Assembly (NCBI RefSeq): GCF_000955975.1
Contig: NZ_JYJF01000004.1
Location: 1 to 64,000 of the forward strand
From: Saccharothrix sp. ST-888
GTDB taxonomy: Bacteria; Actinomycetota; Actinomycetes; Streptomycetales; Streptomycetaceae
Length of the DNA stretch: 64,000 bases
Reading direction: 5' to 3'
The notes under the pieces: generated by a model
The model's input: the letters and a program-made list of their open reading frames with translations, nothing else
Databases searched by the model: none
What the model was told of the DNA's origin: nothing
Program-made: the position numbers and the translations under genes
Shown: positions 35,459-43,785 of the stretch, in pieces
Layout: every line of letters starts with the position of its first letter
Position numbering within the stretch: the first letter of the stretch is position 1

Positions 35459-36352
35459 ATGGCAGAGAGCAGGGCCCAGAAGACCGTGGCCGGACCAGCG
35501 GTGACGCCGACGAAGCCGGAGTCGCACCTGGCGATGGTGCGGCGGGCGCGGAAGATCAACCGGGCGCTGGCGGAGCTGTATCCGTACGCGCATCCGGAGC
35601 TGGACTTCGAGTCGCCGTTCGAGTTGGTGGTCGCCACCGTGCTGTCGGCGCAGACGACGGACCTGCGGGTGAACCAGACGACGCCGGCGTTGTTCGCGAA
35701 GTACCCGACTCCGGAGGACATGGCGGCAGCCGTGCCGGAGGAGTTGGAGGAGATCATCCGGCCGACCGGGTTCTTCCGGAACAAGGCGAAGTCGCTGATC
35801 GGCCTGTCCATCAAGCTCAGGGACGACTTCGGCGGCGAGGTGCCGAAGACCCTGGCGGAGATGGTCACTCTGCCAGGCGTGGGCCGTAAGACGGCCAACG
35901 TCGTCCTTGGAAACGCACGTGATCCTAAAACGGGAGAACCCTTCGGCGTGCCGGGGATCACCGTGGACACCCACTTCGGGCGGCTCGCCCGGCGGTTCGG
36001 CTGGACAACCGAGGAGGACCCGGAGAGGGTCGAGGCGGCCGTTGCCGAGATCTTCCCGAAGTCCGAGTGGACGATGCTCTCGCACCGGGTGGTCTTCCAC
36101 GGCCGCCGGATCTGCCACTCCCGCAAACCCGCCTGCGGCGCCTGCCCGATCGCCTCGCTCTGCCCCTCGTACGGGGTGGGGGAGACCGATCCCGAGAAGG
36201 CGCAGAAGCTGCTGAAGTACGAGATGGGCGGTCAGCCCGGGCAGCGGCTCAGGCCGCCCGCCCACTACCCGGGCCGGGCCGCGGCGGCGAACGGCGAAGC
36301 CGCGGCGGGCACGGGGGCGAAGGCCACGGAGACGACGGAGGGTGCCGCGTGA
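35459..36352 (+). CDS. nth: Endonuclease III (base-excision repair glycosylase/AP lyase)
   Basis: A 297-residue Nth that removes oxidised pyrimidines and nicks abasic sites. The helix-hairpin-helix LPGVGRKTANVV carries catalytic Lys144; catalytic Asp170 is in ITVDTHF; the 4Fe-4S cysteines follow the C-x6-C-x2-C-x5-C rule starting CHSRKPAC. Between Lys144 and Asp170 there is an eight-residue extra piece, RDPKTGEP (bases 35918-35941), with codons such as CCT, AAA and GAA that are rare in the rest of this DNA. The C-terminal 60 residues are a low-complexity Ala/Gly extension. It starts a cluster with the NUDIX and MarP genes, an order also found in mycobacteria. Confidence 0.95.
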   Translation: MAESRAQKTVAGPAVTPTKPESHLAMVRRARKINRALAELYPYAHPELDFESPFELVVATVLSAQTTDLRVNQTTPALFAKYPTPEDMAAAVPEELEEIIRPTGFFRNKAKSLIGLSIKLRDDFGGEVPKTLAEMVTLPGVGRKTANVVLGNARDPKTGEPFGVPGITVDTHFGRLARRFGWTTEEDPERVEAAVAEIFPKSEWTMLSHRVVFHGRRICHSRKPACGACPIASLCPSYGVGETDPEKAQKLLKYEMGGQPGQRLRPPAHYPGRAAAANGEAAAGTGAKATETTEGAA

Positions 36353-37062
36353 CGGATGTGACGGGAGAGGTGGAGCGGGACGGGCTGCCCGACTGGCTGG
36401 AGCCGGTGCGGGCGGCGGCCGAGTCCGTCCGGCCCGAGCAGCTGAGCAGATTCCTGCCGCCGGCCGAGGGCGGTCGCCGCTCCGCGGTCCTGATGCTCTT
36501 CGGCGACGGCCCGTCGGGGCCCGACCTGCTGTTGATCGAGCGGGCCCGCTCGCTGCGCTCGCACGCCGGTCAGCCGTCCTTCCCCGGCGGCGCGCTGGAC
36601 CCGGAGGACGGCGATCCGGACGGCGCCGGGCCGGTGGCCGCCGCACTGCGCGAGGCCGAGGAGGAGACCGGCCTGGACCCGTCGGGTGTGCAGGTCTTCG
36701 CGACGCTGCCCGCGCTCTACATCCCGGTCAGCGGATTCGTGGTGACTCCGGTGCTCGGCTGGTGGCACCGGGAGACGCCGGTCGGGCCGGTGGACCTGGC
36801 GGAGACGGGGGCGGTGTTCCGGGTGCCGATCGACGAGCTCACCGACCCGGCGAACCGGGTCCGCCTGCGGCATCCCTCCGGCCACCTCGGCCCGGCCTTC
36901 CAGGTGGCCGGACGGCTGGTCTGGGGATTCACGGCCGGGGTGATCGACCGCGTGCTGCACTACAGCGGACTGGAGCGCCCGTGGGACACCACCCGTACCC
37001 TCACCCTCTCCGACGAGGCCGCCGGCCTCGCCCTGCGCAGCGCCGCCGGCCCGCGCAGCTGA
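36349..37062 (+). CDS. NUDIX hydrolase, CoA-pyrophosphatase-like
   Basis: A 237-residue protein translated from GTG 36349, overlapping the nth stop. The NUDIX box is GGALDPEDGDP...AALREAEEETGL, interrupted by a short loop, and is preceded by RARSLRSHAGQPSFPGG, the extension typical of NudL-type coenzyme A pyrophosphatases. It likely hydrolyses CoA or acyl-CoA to phosphopantetheine and 3',5'-ADP; exact substrate not proven by sequence. The nth - NUDIX - marP order is the same as in Mycobacterium tuberculosis (Rv3674c to Rv3671c region). Confidence 0.85.
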   Translation: MTDVTGEVERDGLPDWLEPVRAAAESVRPEQLSRFLPPAEGGRRSAVLMLFGDGPSGPDLLLIERARSLRSHAGQPSFPGGALDPEDGDPDGAGPVAAALREAEEETGLDPSGVQVFATLPALYIPVSGFVVTPVLGWWHRETPVGPVDLAETGAVFRVPIDELTDPANRVRLRHPSGHLGPAFQVAGRLVWGFTAGVIDRVLHYSGLERPWDTTRTLTLSDEAAGLALRSAAGPRS

Positions 37063-37317
37063 CGGCCGTCGGCCCGGCCGCCCGCGCCGCCGGGCCTGAG
37101 TCGCAACCGGCCGGGCCGTGCCGCCGGGTCCCGGTCCGGCCGTGATGCCGGGCGCCGGACCGGCCGCGGGCTCCTGCCGGACCACGGGGCCCGGCCCGGC
37201 CGTAAGGTCGTGCCGGGCCATGAGCGTCCGCCCGGCCGTGCGGTCGGAGCCGGGCACCACGGCCCTGACGACCGGGGCCGCCGCCCTCCGGGTGGGTGTA
37301 CATGGGAGGGTGTCGGG

Positions 37318-38502
37318 GTGAATGTCCTGGATGTACTGCTGATCGCCGCCGCGCTCGGCTTCGCCGTGTCGGGGTACCGGCAGGGTTTCGTGGTGGGTGT
37401 GCTGTCCGTCCTGGGCTTCCTGGGCGGCGGGCTGATCGCGGTCCAACTGCTGCCCCTGCTGCTGCGCCAGCTCAGCCCGGGGACCACGGCCTCGGTGGTC
37501 GCGGTGCTCGTGGTGATCGTCTTCGCGGCGGTCGGCCAGGCCGTGACCACGCATTTCGGCTGGAAGCTGCGCGGCCACATCGGCCGCCGCCGGACCATGA
37601 CGGTCGACGCGATCGGCGGCTCGGTGGTCAACGTGATCTCGATGCTGCTGGTCGCCTGGCTGATCGGCTCCGCGCTGGCGGGCACCTCGCTGCCCACCAT
37701 CTCCAAGCAGGTCCGCACCTCCCGGGTGCTCGGCGGGGTGCAGAGCACGCTGCCGTCCGATGCGCCGAACTGGTTCTCCGACTTCACCAAGGTGCTGGCC
37801 CGCAACGGATTCCCGCAGGTCTTCAACCCCTTCGAGCACGAGCCGATCACCGAGGTCGAGGCCCCGGACCCGGCGCTGGCCGGCAGTCCGGCGGTGGCCA
37901 GGGCCCGGCAGAGCCTGGTCAAGGTGGTCGGGACCGCCACCGCGTGCGGCAAGACCCTGGAGGGCAGCGGCTTCGTCTTCGCCCCGCACCGGGTGATGAC
38001 CAACGCCCACGTGGTCGGGGGCGTCAACGAGCCGACCGTGCAGATCGGCGGTACGGGGCAGCTCTACGACGCCACGGTGGTCCGCTACGACTGGCAGCGG
38101 GACATCGCGATCCTGGACGTGCCCAGGCTGAACGCGCCCGCGCTGAACTTCGCCGGTGACGCCAGGACCAACGACAGCGCCATCGTGGCGGGCTTCCCGG
38201 AGAACGGGGCCTTCAACGTCCAGCCCGCCCGTATCCGTGGCCGCATCCAGGCCAACGGCCCGGACATCTACCACCGGGGCCAGGTGGTCCGCGACGTCTA
38301 CTCGGTCCGCTCCCTGGTCCGCCAGGGCAACAGCGGCGGCCCGCTGCTCAGCCCGGACGGCCAGGTCTACGGAGTGGTCTTCGCGAAGTCCCTGGACAGC
38401 TCGGACACGGGGTACGTGCTGACCGCCGACGAGGTCCGCGAGGACGCCGCGCTCGGCAGCACCGCCACCTCCCAGGTGGACACCGAGGGCTGCGCACTCT
38501 GA
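37318..38502 (+). CDS. MarP-like membrane serine protease
   Basis: A 394-residue protein with four N-terminal membrane segments (CvpA-like region, about residues 3-120) and an extracytoplasmic chymotrypsin-fold protease. The triad is His231 (TNAHVV), Asp262 (DWQRDIAIL) and Ser339 (GNSGGP). Two cysteines, one at TACGKT and one near the C-terminus (EGCAL), can form the disulfide known from MarP. M. tuberculosis MarP protects against acid and oxidative stress. GTG 37318 follows GGGAGGGTGTCGGG. The preceding 255 bases hold no gene but several GGCCGT/GCCGGGC repeats. Confidence 0.87.
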   Translation: MNVLDVLLIAAALGFAVSGYRQGFVVGVLSVLGFLGGGLIAVQLLPLLLRQLSPGTTASVVAVLVVIVFAAVGQAVTTHFGWKLRGHIGRRRTMTVDAIGGSVVNVISMLLVAWLIGSALAGTSLPTISKQVRTSRVLGGVQSTLPSDAPNWFSDFTKVLARNGFPQVFNPFEHEPITEVEAPDPALAGSPAVARARQSLVKVVGTATACGKTLEGSGFVFAPHRVMTNAHVVGGVNEPTVQIGGTGQLYDATVVRYDWQRDIAILDVPRLNAPALNFAGDARTNDSAIVAGFPENGAFNVQPARIRGRIQANGPDIYHRGQVVRDVYSVRSLVRQGNSGGPLLSPDGQVYGVVFAKSLDSSDTGYVLTADEVREDAALGSTATSQVDTEGCAL

Positions 38503-38568
38503 CCGGCCCCCGGACGGCCCGGAGCGCGGCACCCGGGGTCCAACCCGGACCACCGCGCCCGAAGCAAG

Positions 38569-38609
38569 CCTGACGCACCGTCGAGTCACAGATCCGGCGG
38601 TGCGTCAGG
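38569..38609. terminator. Hairpin with 12-bp perfect stem between marP and the next gene
   Basis: CCTGACGCACCG (38569-38580) and CGGTGCGTCAGG (38598-38609) pair perfectly around a 17-base loop. No T-run follows, as is usual in streptomycetes. It lies 67 bases after the marP-like stop. Confidence 0.65.
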
Positions 38610-38694
38610 TCCTCCTGGTAGCGTCTGCCGCGCTCACCCGTTCGGCTCAACCGAGCAGCATCGGAACGGGGCCAACGGGAGGTCGGAGAACGTC

Positions 38695-39396
38695 ATGATG
38701 GGTCACTCGCACGCGGTCAGCGGTGCAATGCTGTACGCGGTCTCCGCGCCGTTCCTGCCCCCGCTGCTGCTGGGCACCCACCTGAGGCCGGCGGACATAC
38801 TGATGGGCACGGTGCTCTGCGCGGGCGCCGCACTGCTGCCGGACCTGGACCACCACGACGGCACCATCGCCAACTTCCTGGGCCCGGTCTCCAAGGCGCT
38901 CTGCCGATTCGTCGCCTGGGCCTCCGGCGGCCACCGGCACGCCACCCACTCGCTGCTCTTCGTCGCCCTGATGGGCGGCGGCACCTGGGCAGGCGTGACC
39001 TTCGGCGGGCGCTGGTTCACCATCGGCATGACGTTCTTCCTGCTGGCCATGGCACTGAAGGCGCTCAACGCCCACGTCCCGGGCCACGGCCACCACACCT
39101 GGCTGACCGTGGTCGGACTCGCCGCGCTGGGTACGGTGGCCCTCGACCGCTTCCTGCCGGACGCGCCCGGCTGGCTGCCGTACTCGGTGGCGCTGGGCAC
39201 GCTGGCGCACCTGCTGGGCGACTGCCTCACCAAGATGGGTGCGCCGCTGCTCTGGCCGCACAAGGAGCGCTACGAGATCGTCCTTATCAAGCGCACGGGC
39301 AACAAGATGGAGACCAACATCCTGGTCCCGATCATGAGCGCGGTGACCTTTGTGATGCTGGGGTTCGCCTTCCTGGGCCCCACCGTCGTCAACTGA
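38695..39396 (+). CDS. DUF457 membrane-bound metal-dependent hydrolase family protein (YdjM-like)
   Basis: A 233-residue integral membrane protein with about six hydrophobic segments and the histidine/aspartate motifs of the family: GHSHAVSG at the start, ALLPDLDHHDG, GHRHATHSLL and HLLGDCLT. These residues are thought to bind metal; in E. coli the homologue YdjM is under LexA control, but no clear LexA site was seen here. Cellular substrate unknown. ATG 38695 (MMGHSH) follows GGAGGTCGGAGAACGTC. Transcribed with, but separated by a hairpin from, the MarP-like gene. Confidence 0.8.
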   Translation: MMGHSHAVSGAMLYAVSAPFLPPLLLGTHLRPADILMGTVLCAGAALLPDLDHHDGTIANFLGPVSKALCRFVAWASGGHRHATHSLLFVALMGGGTWAGVTFGGRWFTIGMTFFLLAMALKALNAHVPGHGHHTWLTVVGLAALGTVALDRFLPDAPGWLPYSVALGTLAHLLGDCLTKMGAPLLWPHKERYEIVLIKRTGNKMETNILVPIMSAVTFVMLGFAFLGPTVVN

Positions 39397-39419
39397 CGGA
39401 GGCACGGGCACCAGCAGGG

Positions 39420-39454
39420 GCGCGCGCCTCAGCCTTCGCGCCGGAGGCGCGCGC
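39420..39454. terminator. Hairpin with 11-bp perfect stem, probably bidirectional terminator
   Basis: GCGCGCGCCTC (39420-39430) and GAGGCGCGCGC (39444-39454) pair around a 13-base loop, 24 bases after the DUF457 stop and between it and the leftward hydrolase gene. Confidence 0.65.
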
Positions 39455-39773
39455 TCACCCAGCGGGCGCGCCGCCCCAGAATGCGCGGGATGCCCAGCTG
39501 GTGCGCCCCTGGTCGACGAGGGCGCCCGGCGCCGTCGTAGGGCCGGTCGGGCTGCTGAACGAGGTGCTGCGAGCTGCTGCGGTTACGGCGCGTGGCAGCC
39601 TCGCGATCGGGCATCCAGGTCATACCGGATGGATGCCCGTGGGCGGAGGGGGGTAACCGCGCACGGGCGGTCCATTTGTCCTATGCGATTGTCATATGAT
39701 CCGCCATCAAATCCGGCTGCTGGTCACGTACCGGCGCCGGCCCTTCGTCCACCCGGCCGGCGGCCCGTGGGCG
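39455..39773. other. Gene-free interval between convergent genes
   Basis: About 320 bases with no supported gene. A less GC-rich patch near 39675-39715 (TTTGTCCTATGCGATTGTCATATGATCC) could hold a promoter-like site but no gene starts from it. Nothing else recognisable. Confidence 0.35.
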
Positions 39774-40733
39774 CTACGCCTTGTGCTCCCGCACCCAGCT
39801 GGTCAGCTCGGCCGAGAACTGCTCCGGGACCTCCTCGTGCGGGAAGTGCCCGACCTCGGGCAGCAGCCGCCACCGGTACGGCGCCGACACGTACTCGCCC
39901 GCGCCGAGCGCCGTGTGCGAGAGCACCACCGGGTCGGCGGCGCCCTGGATGTGCAGGGTGGGCGCGGCGATCGGCTTCTTCATCCGCCGGGCGAACTGGA
40001 TCCCGTCGGGCCGGGCCATCGAACGCAGCAGCCAGCGGTACGGCTCGATCGAGCAGTGCGCGGTGCTGGGGATCTGGATCGCCTGCCGGTAGGCCCTGAG
40101 GGCCTCGGGCGGCAGCCGGTTCGGTCCGGTCCAGGCGTTCAGGTACTCGGCGACCAGCGCACCGTCGTCCGCGACCAGGCGGCGCTCCGGTATCCACGGC
40201 CGCTGGAAGCCCAGGACGTGGTCGAAGGCGGCGATCTGCCGACGGTCGGTCAGCAGGGACCGGCGCAGCTGGCGCGGGTGCGCCGCAGAGACCACGGTCA
40301 GGCTCTGGATCACCGAGGGGCGCATCACGGCCGCCACCCAGGCCAGCGAGCCGCCGCTGCCGTGGCCGACCAGGTGCGCCCGGCGCTCGCCGAGCGAGCG
40401 GATCACGCCGGTGATGTCGAGGGCCAGGTTCCCGGGGTCGTAGCCGCGCGGGGTGCGGTCGCTGCCGCCCATGCCGCGCAGGTCGAGGGCGACGGCCCGG
40501 AAACCGGACTCGGCGAGCGCGGTGAGCTGGTGCCGCCAAGCCCACCAGTACTCGGGCCAGCCGTGCACCAGCAGGACCAGCGGGCCCTCGCCCGCCTCCG
40601 CGATGTGGAAGCGGGCCCCGTTGGCCGCCAGGTCGCGATGCGTCCACGGCCCGTCCGAGCGGACGGTCCAGGCGGTATCGGCTGGCCCGGGGTCGGAGGC
40701 CGGGGCGGGCACGGGCTTCTGGTCCAACGGCAT
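39774..40733 (-). CDS. Alpha/beta hydrolase of the epoxide-hydrolase group, nucleophile position altered
   Basis: A 319-residue protein with the epoxide-hydrolase-like core: VHGWPEYWWAW (oxyanion HGWP), DLRGMGGSD, and GHFPHEEVPEQF with the catalytic His. In epoxide hydrolases the nucleophile block is GHDWGG; here it is GHGSGG, so the Asp is replaced by Gly. It may therefore use another residue, or be a non-classical family member. The mycobacterial counterpart in the same neighbourhood is annotated as an epoxide hydrolase. ATG 40733 lacks a strong ribosome site. Function remains open. Confidence 0.7.
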   Translation of the reverse strand: MPLDQKPVPAPASDPGPADTAWTVRSDGPWTHRDLAANGARFHIAEAGEGPLVLLVHGWPEYWWAWRHQLTALAESGFRAVALDLRGMGGSDRTPRGYDPGNLALDITGVIRSLGERRAHLVGHGSGGSLAWVAAVMRPSVIQSLTVVSAAHPRQLRRSLLTDRRQIAAFDHVLGFQRPWIPERRLVADDGALVAEYLNAWTGPNRLPPEALRAYRQAIQIPSTAHCSIEPYRWLLRSMARPDGIQFARRMKKPIAAPTLHIQGAADPVVLSHTALGAGEYVSAPYRWRLLPEVGHFPHEEVPEQFSAELTSWVREHKA

Positions 40734-40845
40734 ACCGAGAGCCTGTCATACCTTGGGGGAGAACACGCCCCCGGCACTCGCCCGGCAACTGCCCGGCCGT
40801 CGAGCGCCCGCCGCACCCCGGCGCGGCCGCGGTGCGGCCCCGCCG

Positions 40846-41325
40846 CTACTGCGGGATGCGGCCCAGGGCGCGGTCGATCTCCTCCTTGGTGGCCGGGCGC
40901 GGGCGGGCGTTCTTCAGCACGTCCGCCGTCGCCTGGGCACCCTCGATGGTGCGGTGCGGCTTCTCGATCTTCTTGAACGAGCGCAGCGCCAGCAGCCCGA
41001 GCAGCGCGGCCAGTGCCAGGTAGGCCCCGGCCACGATCAGGAACGACCAGCCCAGCGTCAGCCCCAGGGCCTGCAGGCCGTACGCGGCGGCGAAGCTCAG
41101 CATCGGGATGGCGGCCAGTGCCACGACACCCGCGACGGCCAGTGAGACGCCGCCGGAGACGCCGCGCTTGACGTCCTGTCGGAGCTCCGCCTTGGCGAGC
41201 GCGATCTCGTCGTGCACCAGGGCGGACAGGTCGGCGGTGGCCGCGGCGAAGAGCTGGCCCACCGAACGCTCGCCCTCGTAGGGCACCCGGCCGTTACTGG
41301 ACGGGTCTGCGGTTCCTGAGGGCAT
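40846..41325 (-). CDS. Phage-holin-family-like membrane protein (DUF1469-type)
   Basis: A 159-residue protein with an amphipathic N-terminal helix (SVGQLFAAATADLSALVHDEIALAKAELRQD), two strongly hydrophobic helices (about residues 60-115) and a charged C-terminal tail with RRPATKEEIDRAL-type sequence. This is the pattern of the actinobacterial Act_hol_III/DUF1469 proteins, which are chromosomal membrane proteins of unknown role and not evidence of a prophage. ATG 41325 was chosen because GGAGAA lies at good distance. Confidence 0.75.
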   Translation of the reverse strand: MPSGTADPSSNGRVPYEGERSVGQLFAAATADLSALVHDEIALAKAELRQDVKRGVSGGVSLAVAGVVALAAIPMLSFAAAYGLQALGLTLGWSFLIVAGAYLALAALLGLLALRSFKKIEKPHRTIEGAQATADVLKNARPRPATKEEIDRALGRIPQ

Positions 41326-41483
41326 CAGCGGTTCTCCTTCAACACGGTCAACACGGCTTCCGTCTGCTCGACAGCTCAGAATCATGCCCCTACCGGCCAG
41401 TCAGGCACCACTCCGGGGGGCTCTCCCGGGCGACGTGTCACCGCCGGAGCCGCCGCGGTGCGGGGGCTCTGCGGCCGGAGCGG

Positions 41484-42779
41484 TCACCCCGCCTGCTGCC
41501 GGTGCACGTCGGGGAGGCCGTCCCCGTCCGAGTCGAGGTACTCCTCGTCGCACAGCTGCCGGTAGTGCCGGTTGCGCAGCTTCAGCAGCACGGTGGCGAC
41601 CAGCGCGCAGAGCAGCGAGCCGACCAGGACGGCGGCCTTGGCGCGGTCGGCGAGCGCCGGATCCCCGGGAAAGGCCAGCTCGCTGATCAGCAGTGAGACG
41701 GTGAAGCCGATGCCCGCCAGGGTGGAGACCGCGAACAGGTCGGCCCAGGTGAGCTGCGGATTGAGTTCGGCCCGGGTGAACCTGGCGGCCAGCCAGGTGC
41801 CGCCGAAGATGCCGACGGTCTTGCCGACCAGCAGGCCGAGGATGATGCCGAGCGGCGTCGCCTGGGTGAAGACCTGCATGAGCGCGGGGCCCGAGAGGGT
41901 CACCCCGGCCGCGAGCAGGGCGAAGACCGGTACCGCGAACCCGGCCGAGAGCGGGCGCACCAGGTGCTCGATGTGCTCGCCGGGGGAGTGCTTCTCGTCG
42001 CCCTCGGTGTGGCAGCGCAGGATCAGGCCCATGGCGACACCGGACACCGTCGCGTGGATCCCGCTCTCGTGCATCAGCGCCCAGATCACCAGGGCCAACG
42101 GCACGTACAGGTACCAGCCGTGCACCCCGCGCCGGTGCAGGAACCAGAAGAGCACCAGGCCGGCGAAGGAGAGTCCGAGGGCCCAGAACCTGATGCCGGA
42201 GCTGTAGAAGATCGCGATGATCAGGATGGCGATCAGGTCGTCCACGACCGCGAGGGTGAGCAGGAACGCCCGTAGGGCGGACGGCAGATGACTGCCCACC
42301 ACGGCGAGTACGCCGAGGGCGAAGGCGATGTCGGTGGCGGTCGGGATGGCCCAGCCCGCAGGATGGCCGCCCGCACCGCTGTTGGCGACGGCGAACACGA
42401 TCGCCGGCAGCGCCACTCCGCAGACCGCGGCCACCACCGGTAGCGCCGCGGCGCTGGGGCTGCGCAGCTCACCGGCCACGAATTCGCGTTTGAGCTCGAT
42501 CCCGGCGACGAAGAAGAAGATGGTCAGCAGGCCGTCCTTGGCCCAGTTCTCCAGGCTCAGATCGAGGTGGAGCGGGGTGGAGGGGCCTATGGTCCGGTTC
42601 AGGACGCTCTCGTAGGCGTGCGGCCAGGCGTTGGCCCATATGAGCGCGACGACGGCTGCGGCCAGCAGCAGGATGCCACCCAAGGTCTCGGTGCGCAGCG
42701 CGTCGGTGATGTATCTGCGCTCGGGGAGCGAGAGCCGACCGAGAAACTGGCGGCGATCGGTGGACGGCGGCGTGGCCAC
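41484..42779 (-). CDS. nhaA: Na+/H+ antiporter NhaA
   Basis: A 431-residue membrane antiporter with about 12 helices. The transport site is visible: ATDIAFALG and the Asp-Asp pair in LAVVDDLIAILIIA; FFFVAGIELKREFVAGEL is the typical cytoplasmic loop region. It exchanges sodium for protons and controls salt and pH tolerance. The start is GTG 42779 with GGAGG nine bases upstream. The C-terminus is hydrophilic and short. The gene is alone in its transcription unit judged by the spaces on either side. Confidence 0.95.
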   Translation of the reverse strand: MATPPSTDRRQFLGRLSLPERRYITDALRTETLGGILLLAAAVVALIWANAWPHAYESVLNRTIGPSTPLHLDLSLENWAKDGLLTIFFFVAGIELKREFVAGELRSPSAAALPVVAAVCGVALPAIVFAVANSGAGGHPAGWAIPTATDIAFALGVLAVVGSHLPSALRAFLLTLAVVDDLIAILIIAIFYSSGIRFWALGLSFAGLVLFWFLHRRGVHGWYLYVPLALVIWALMHESGIHATVSGVAMGLILRCHTEGDEKHSPGEHIEHLVRPLSAGFAVPVFALLAAGVTLSGPALMQVFTQATPLGIILGLLVGKTVGIFGGTWLAARFTRAELNPQLTWADLFAVSTLAGIGFTVSLLISELAFPGDPALADRAKAAVLVGSLLCALVATVLLKLRNRHYRQLCDEEYLDSDGDGLPDVHRQQAG

Positions 42780-43071
42780 GGCGGGACCTCCAAGGCGGGG
42801 ACGGCAGGTGGATGCACGGGTGGTGCAGTGCCGACCAGACTTCCCGGCGCGCCTCAGAAACCTTGTTGCGTTTTTGACAGTCTACGGGGAACCTCGGCGC
42901 GATATCCAGGTTGTCGCATTTTATGACCTATGTCTGTTTCTGTTGGGGTCATGAAGCCCGACGGCGGCGGAAGAGGGCGGCAGTGGAAGAAGGCGGCAAG
43001 CGGAGGAAGGCACGGCCGAGCGCTCCGGCGGCGCCGCCCGTCCCGGGCTCTCGGACCCGGATCGCCCGCTC
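42780..43071. promoter_or_regulatory. AT-rich leader/promoter region of nhaA
   Basis: About 290 bases with unusually low GC between 42860 and 42950 (for example GTTGCGTTTTTGACAG and GCATTTTATGACC). TTGACA-like hexamers face leftward and rightward; the region lies upstream of the leftward nhaA and downstream of the response regulator. Probably contains the nhaA promoter and the end of the two-component operon. Confidence 0.4.
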
Positions 43072-43716
43072 TCAGGCGCCGAGGTAGCGCAGCACGGCCA
43101 GCACCCGGCGATGGTCCGCCGAGGAGACGGGCAGGTCCAGCTTCAGGAAGATGTTCGCCACGTGCTTCTCGACCGCCCGCTCGGTCACCACCAGCTGGGC
43201 GGCGATGGCTCCGTTGGACCGGCCCTCCGCCATCAGTCCGAGCACCTCGCGCTCGCGCGGGCTGAGCCCGTCCACCGTCCGGCGGCTCGGGCTCGCCCCG
43301 AGTAGCTGGATCACCACCTCGGGGTCGAGCGCCGTGCCGCCGCCGGACACCCGCTCCAGTGCGTCCACGAAGTCCTGGGTGTCCAGGACGCGCTCCTTGA
43401 GCAGGTAGCCGACCCCCGCCGAACCGCCGGCCAGCAGCCGGGCCGCGTACTCCGTCTCCACGTACTGGGAGAAGATCAGCACCGCCAGGCCCGGCTGAGC
43501 GGCGCGCAACTCGATCGCCGCGCGCAGGCCCTCGTCGGTGTGGGTGGGCGGCATCCGGATGTCGGAGACCACGACGTCGGGCCGGTGCTCGGCCACCGCC
43601 GCCTTCAGCTGTTCGGCATCGCCGACGGCGGCCGCCACCTCGTGGCCCTCGTCCTCCAGCAGCTGTACCAGGCCGACCCGCAGGATCGCTGTGTCCTCGG
43701 CCACCACCACTCGCAC
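43072..43716 (-). CDS. NarL/LuxR-family response regulator
   Basis: A 214-residue two-domain regulator. The receiver domain has the acidic pocket Glu7/Asp8 and phospho-acceptor Asp52 (VVVSDIRMP); the C-terminal LuxR-type helix-turn-helix is LSPREREVLGLMAEGRSNGAIA followed by TERAVEKHVANIFLKL. It is paired with the sensor kinase directly upstream on the same strand (69-base gap). GTG 43716 follows GGGGGAGGG. The target genes are not apparent from the neighbourhood. Confidence 0.93.
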   Translation of the reverse strand: MRVVVAEDTAILRVGLVQLLEDEGHEVAAAVGDAEQLKAAVAEHRPDVVVSDIRMPPTHTDEGLRAAIELRAAQPGLAVLIFSQYVETEYAARLLAGGSAGVGYLLKERVLDTQDFVDALERVSGGGTALDPEVVIQLLGASPSRRTVDGLSPREREVLGLMAEGRSNGAIAAQLVVTERAVEKHVANIFLKLDLPVSSADHRRVLAVLRYLGA

Positions 43717-43785
43717 GGGGCCCTCCCCCTGTCAGTCCATCAGATCGCCGCGAAGCCGGTGCACTCCGGCGTCGCACCGGTGCCG

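Noticed and set aside
40846..41325. Prophage evidence from a holin-like protein
   Set aside because: No endolysin, capsid or integrase nearby; this DUF family is a normal chromosomal membrane protein in actinobacteria.
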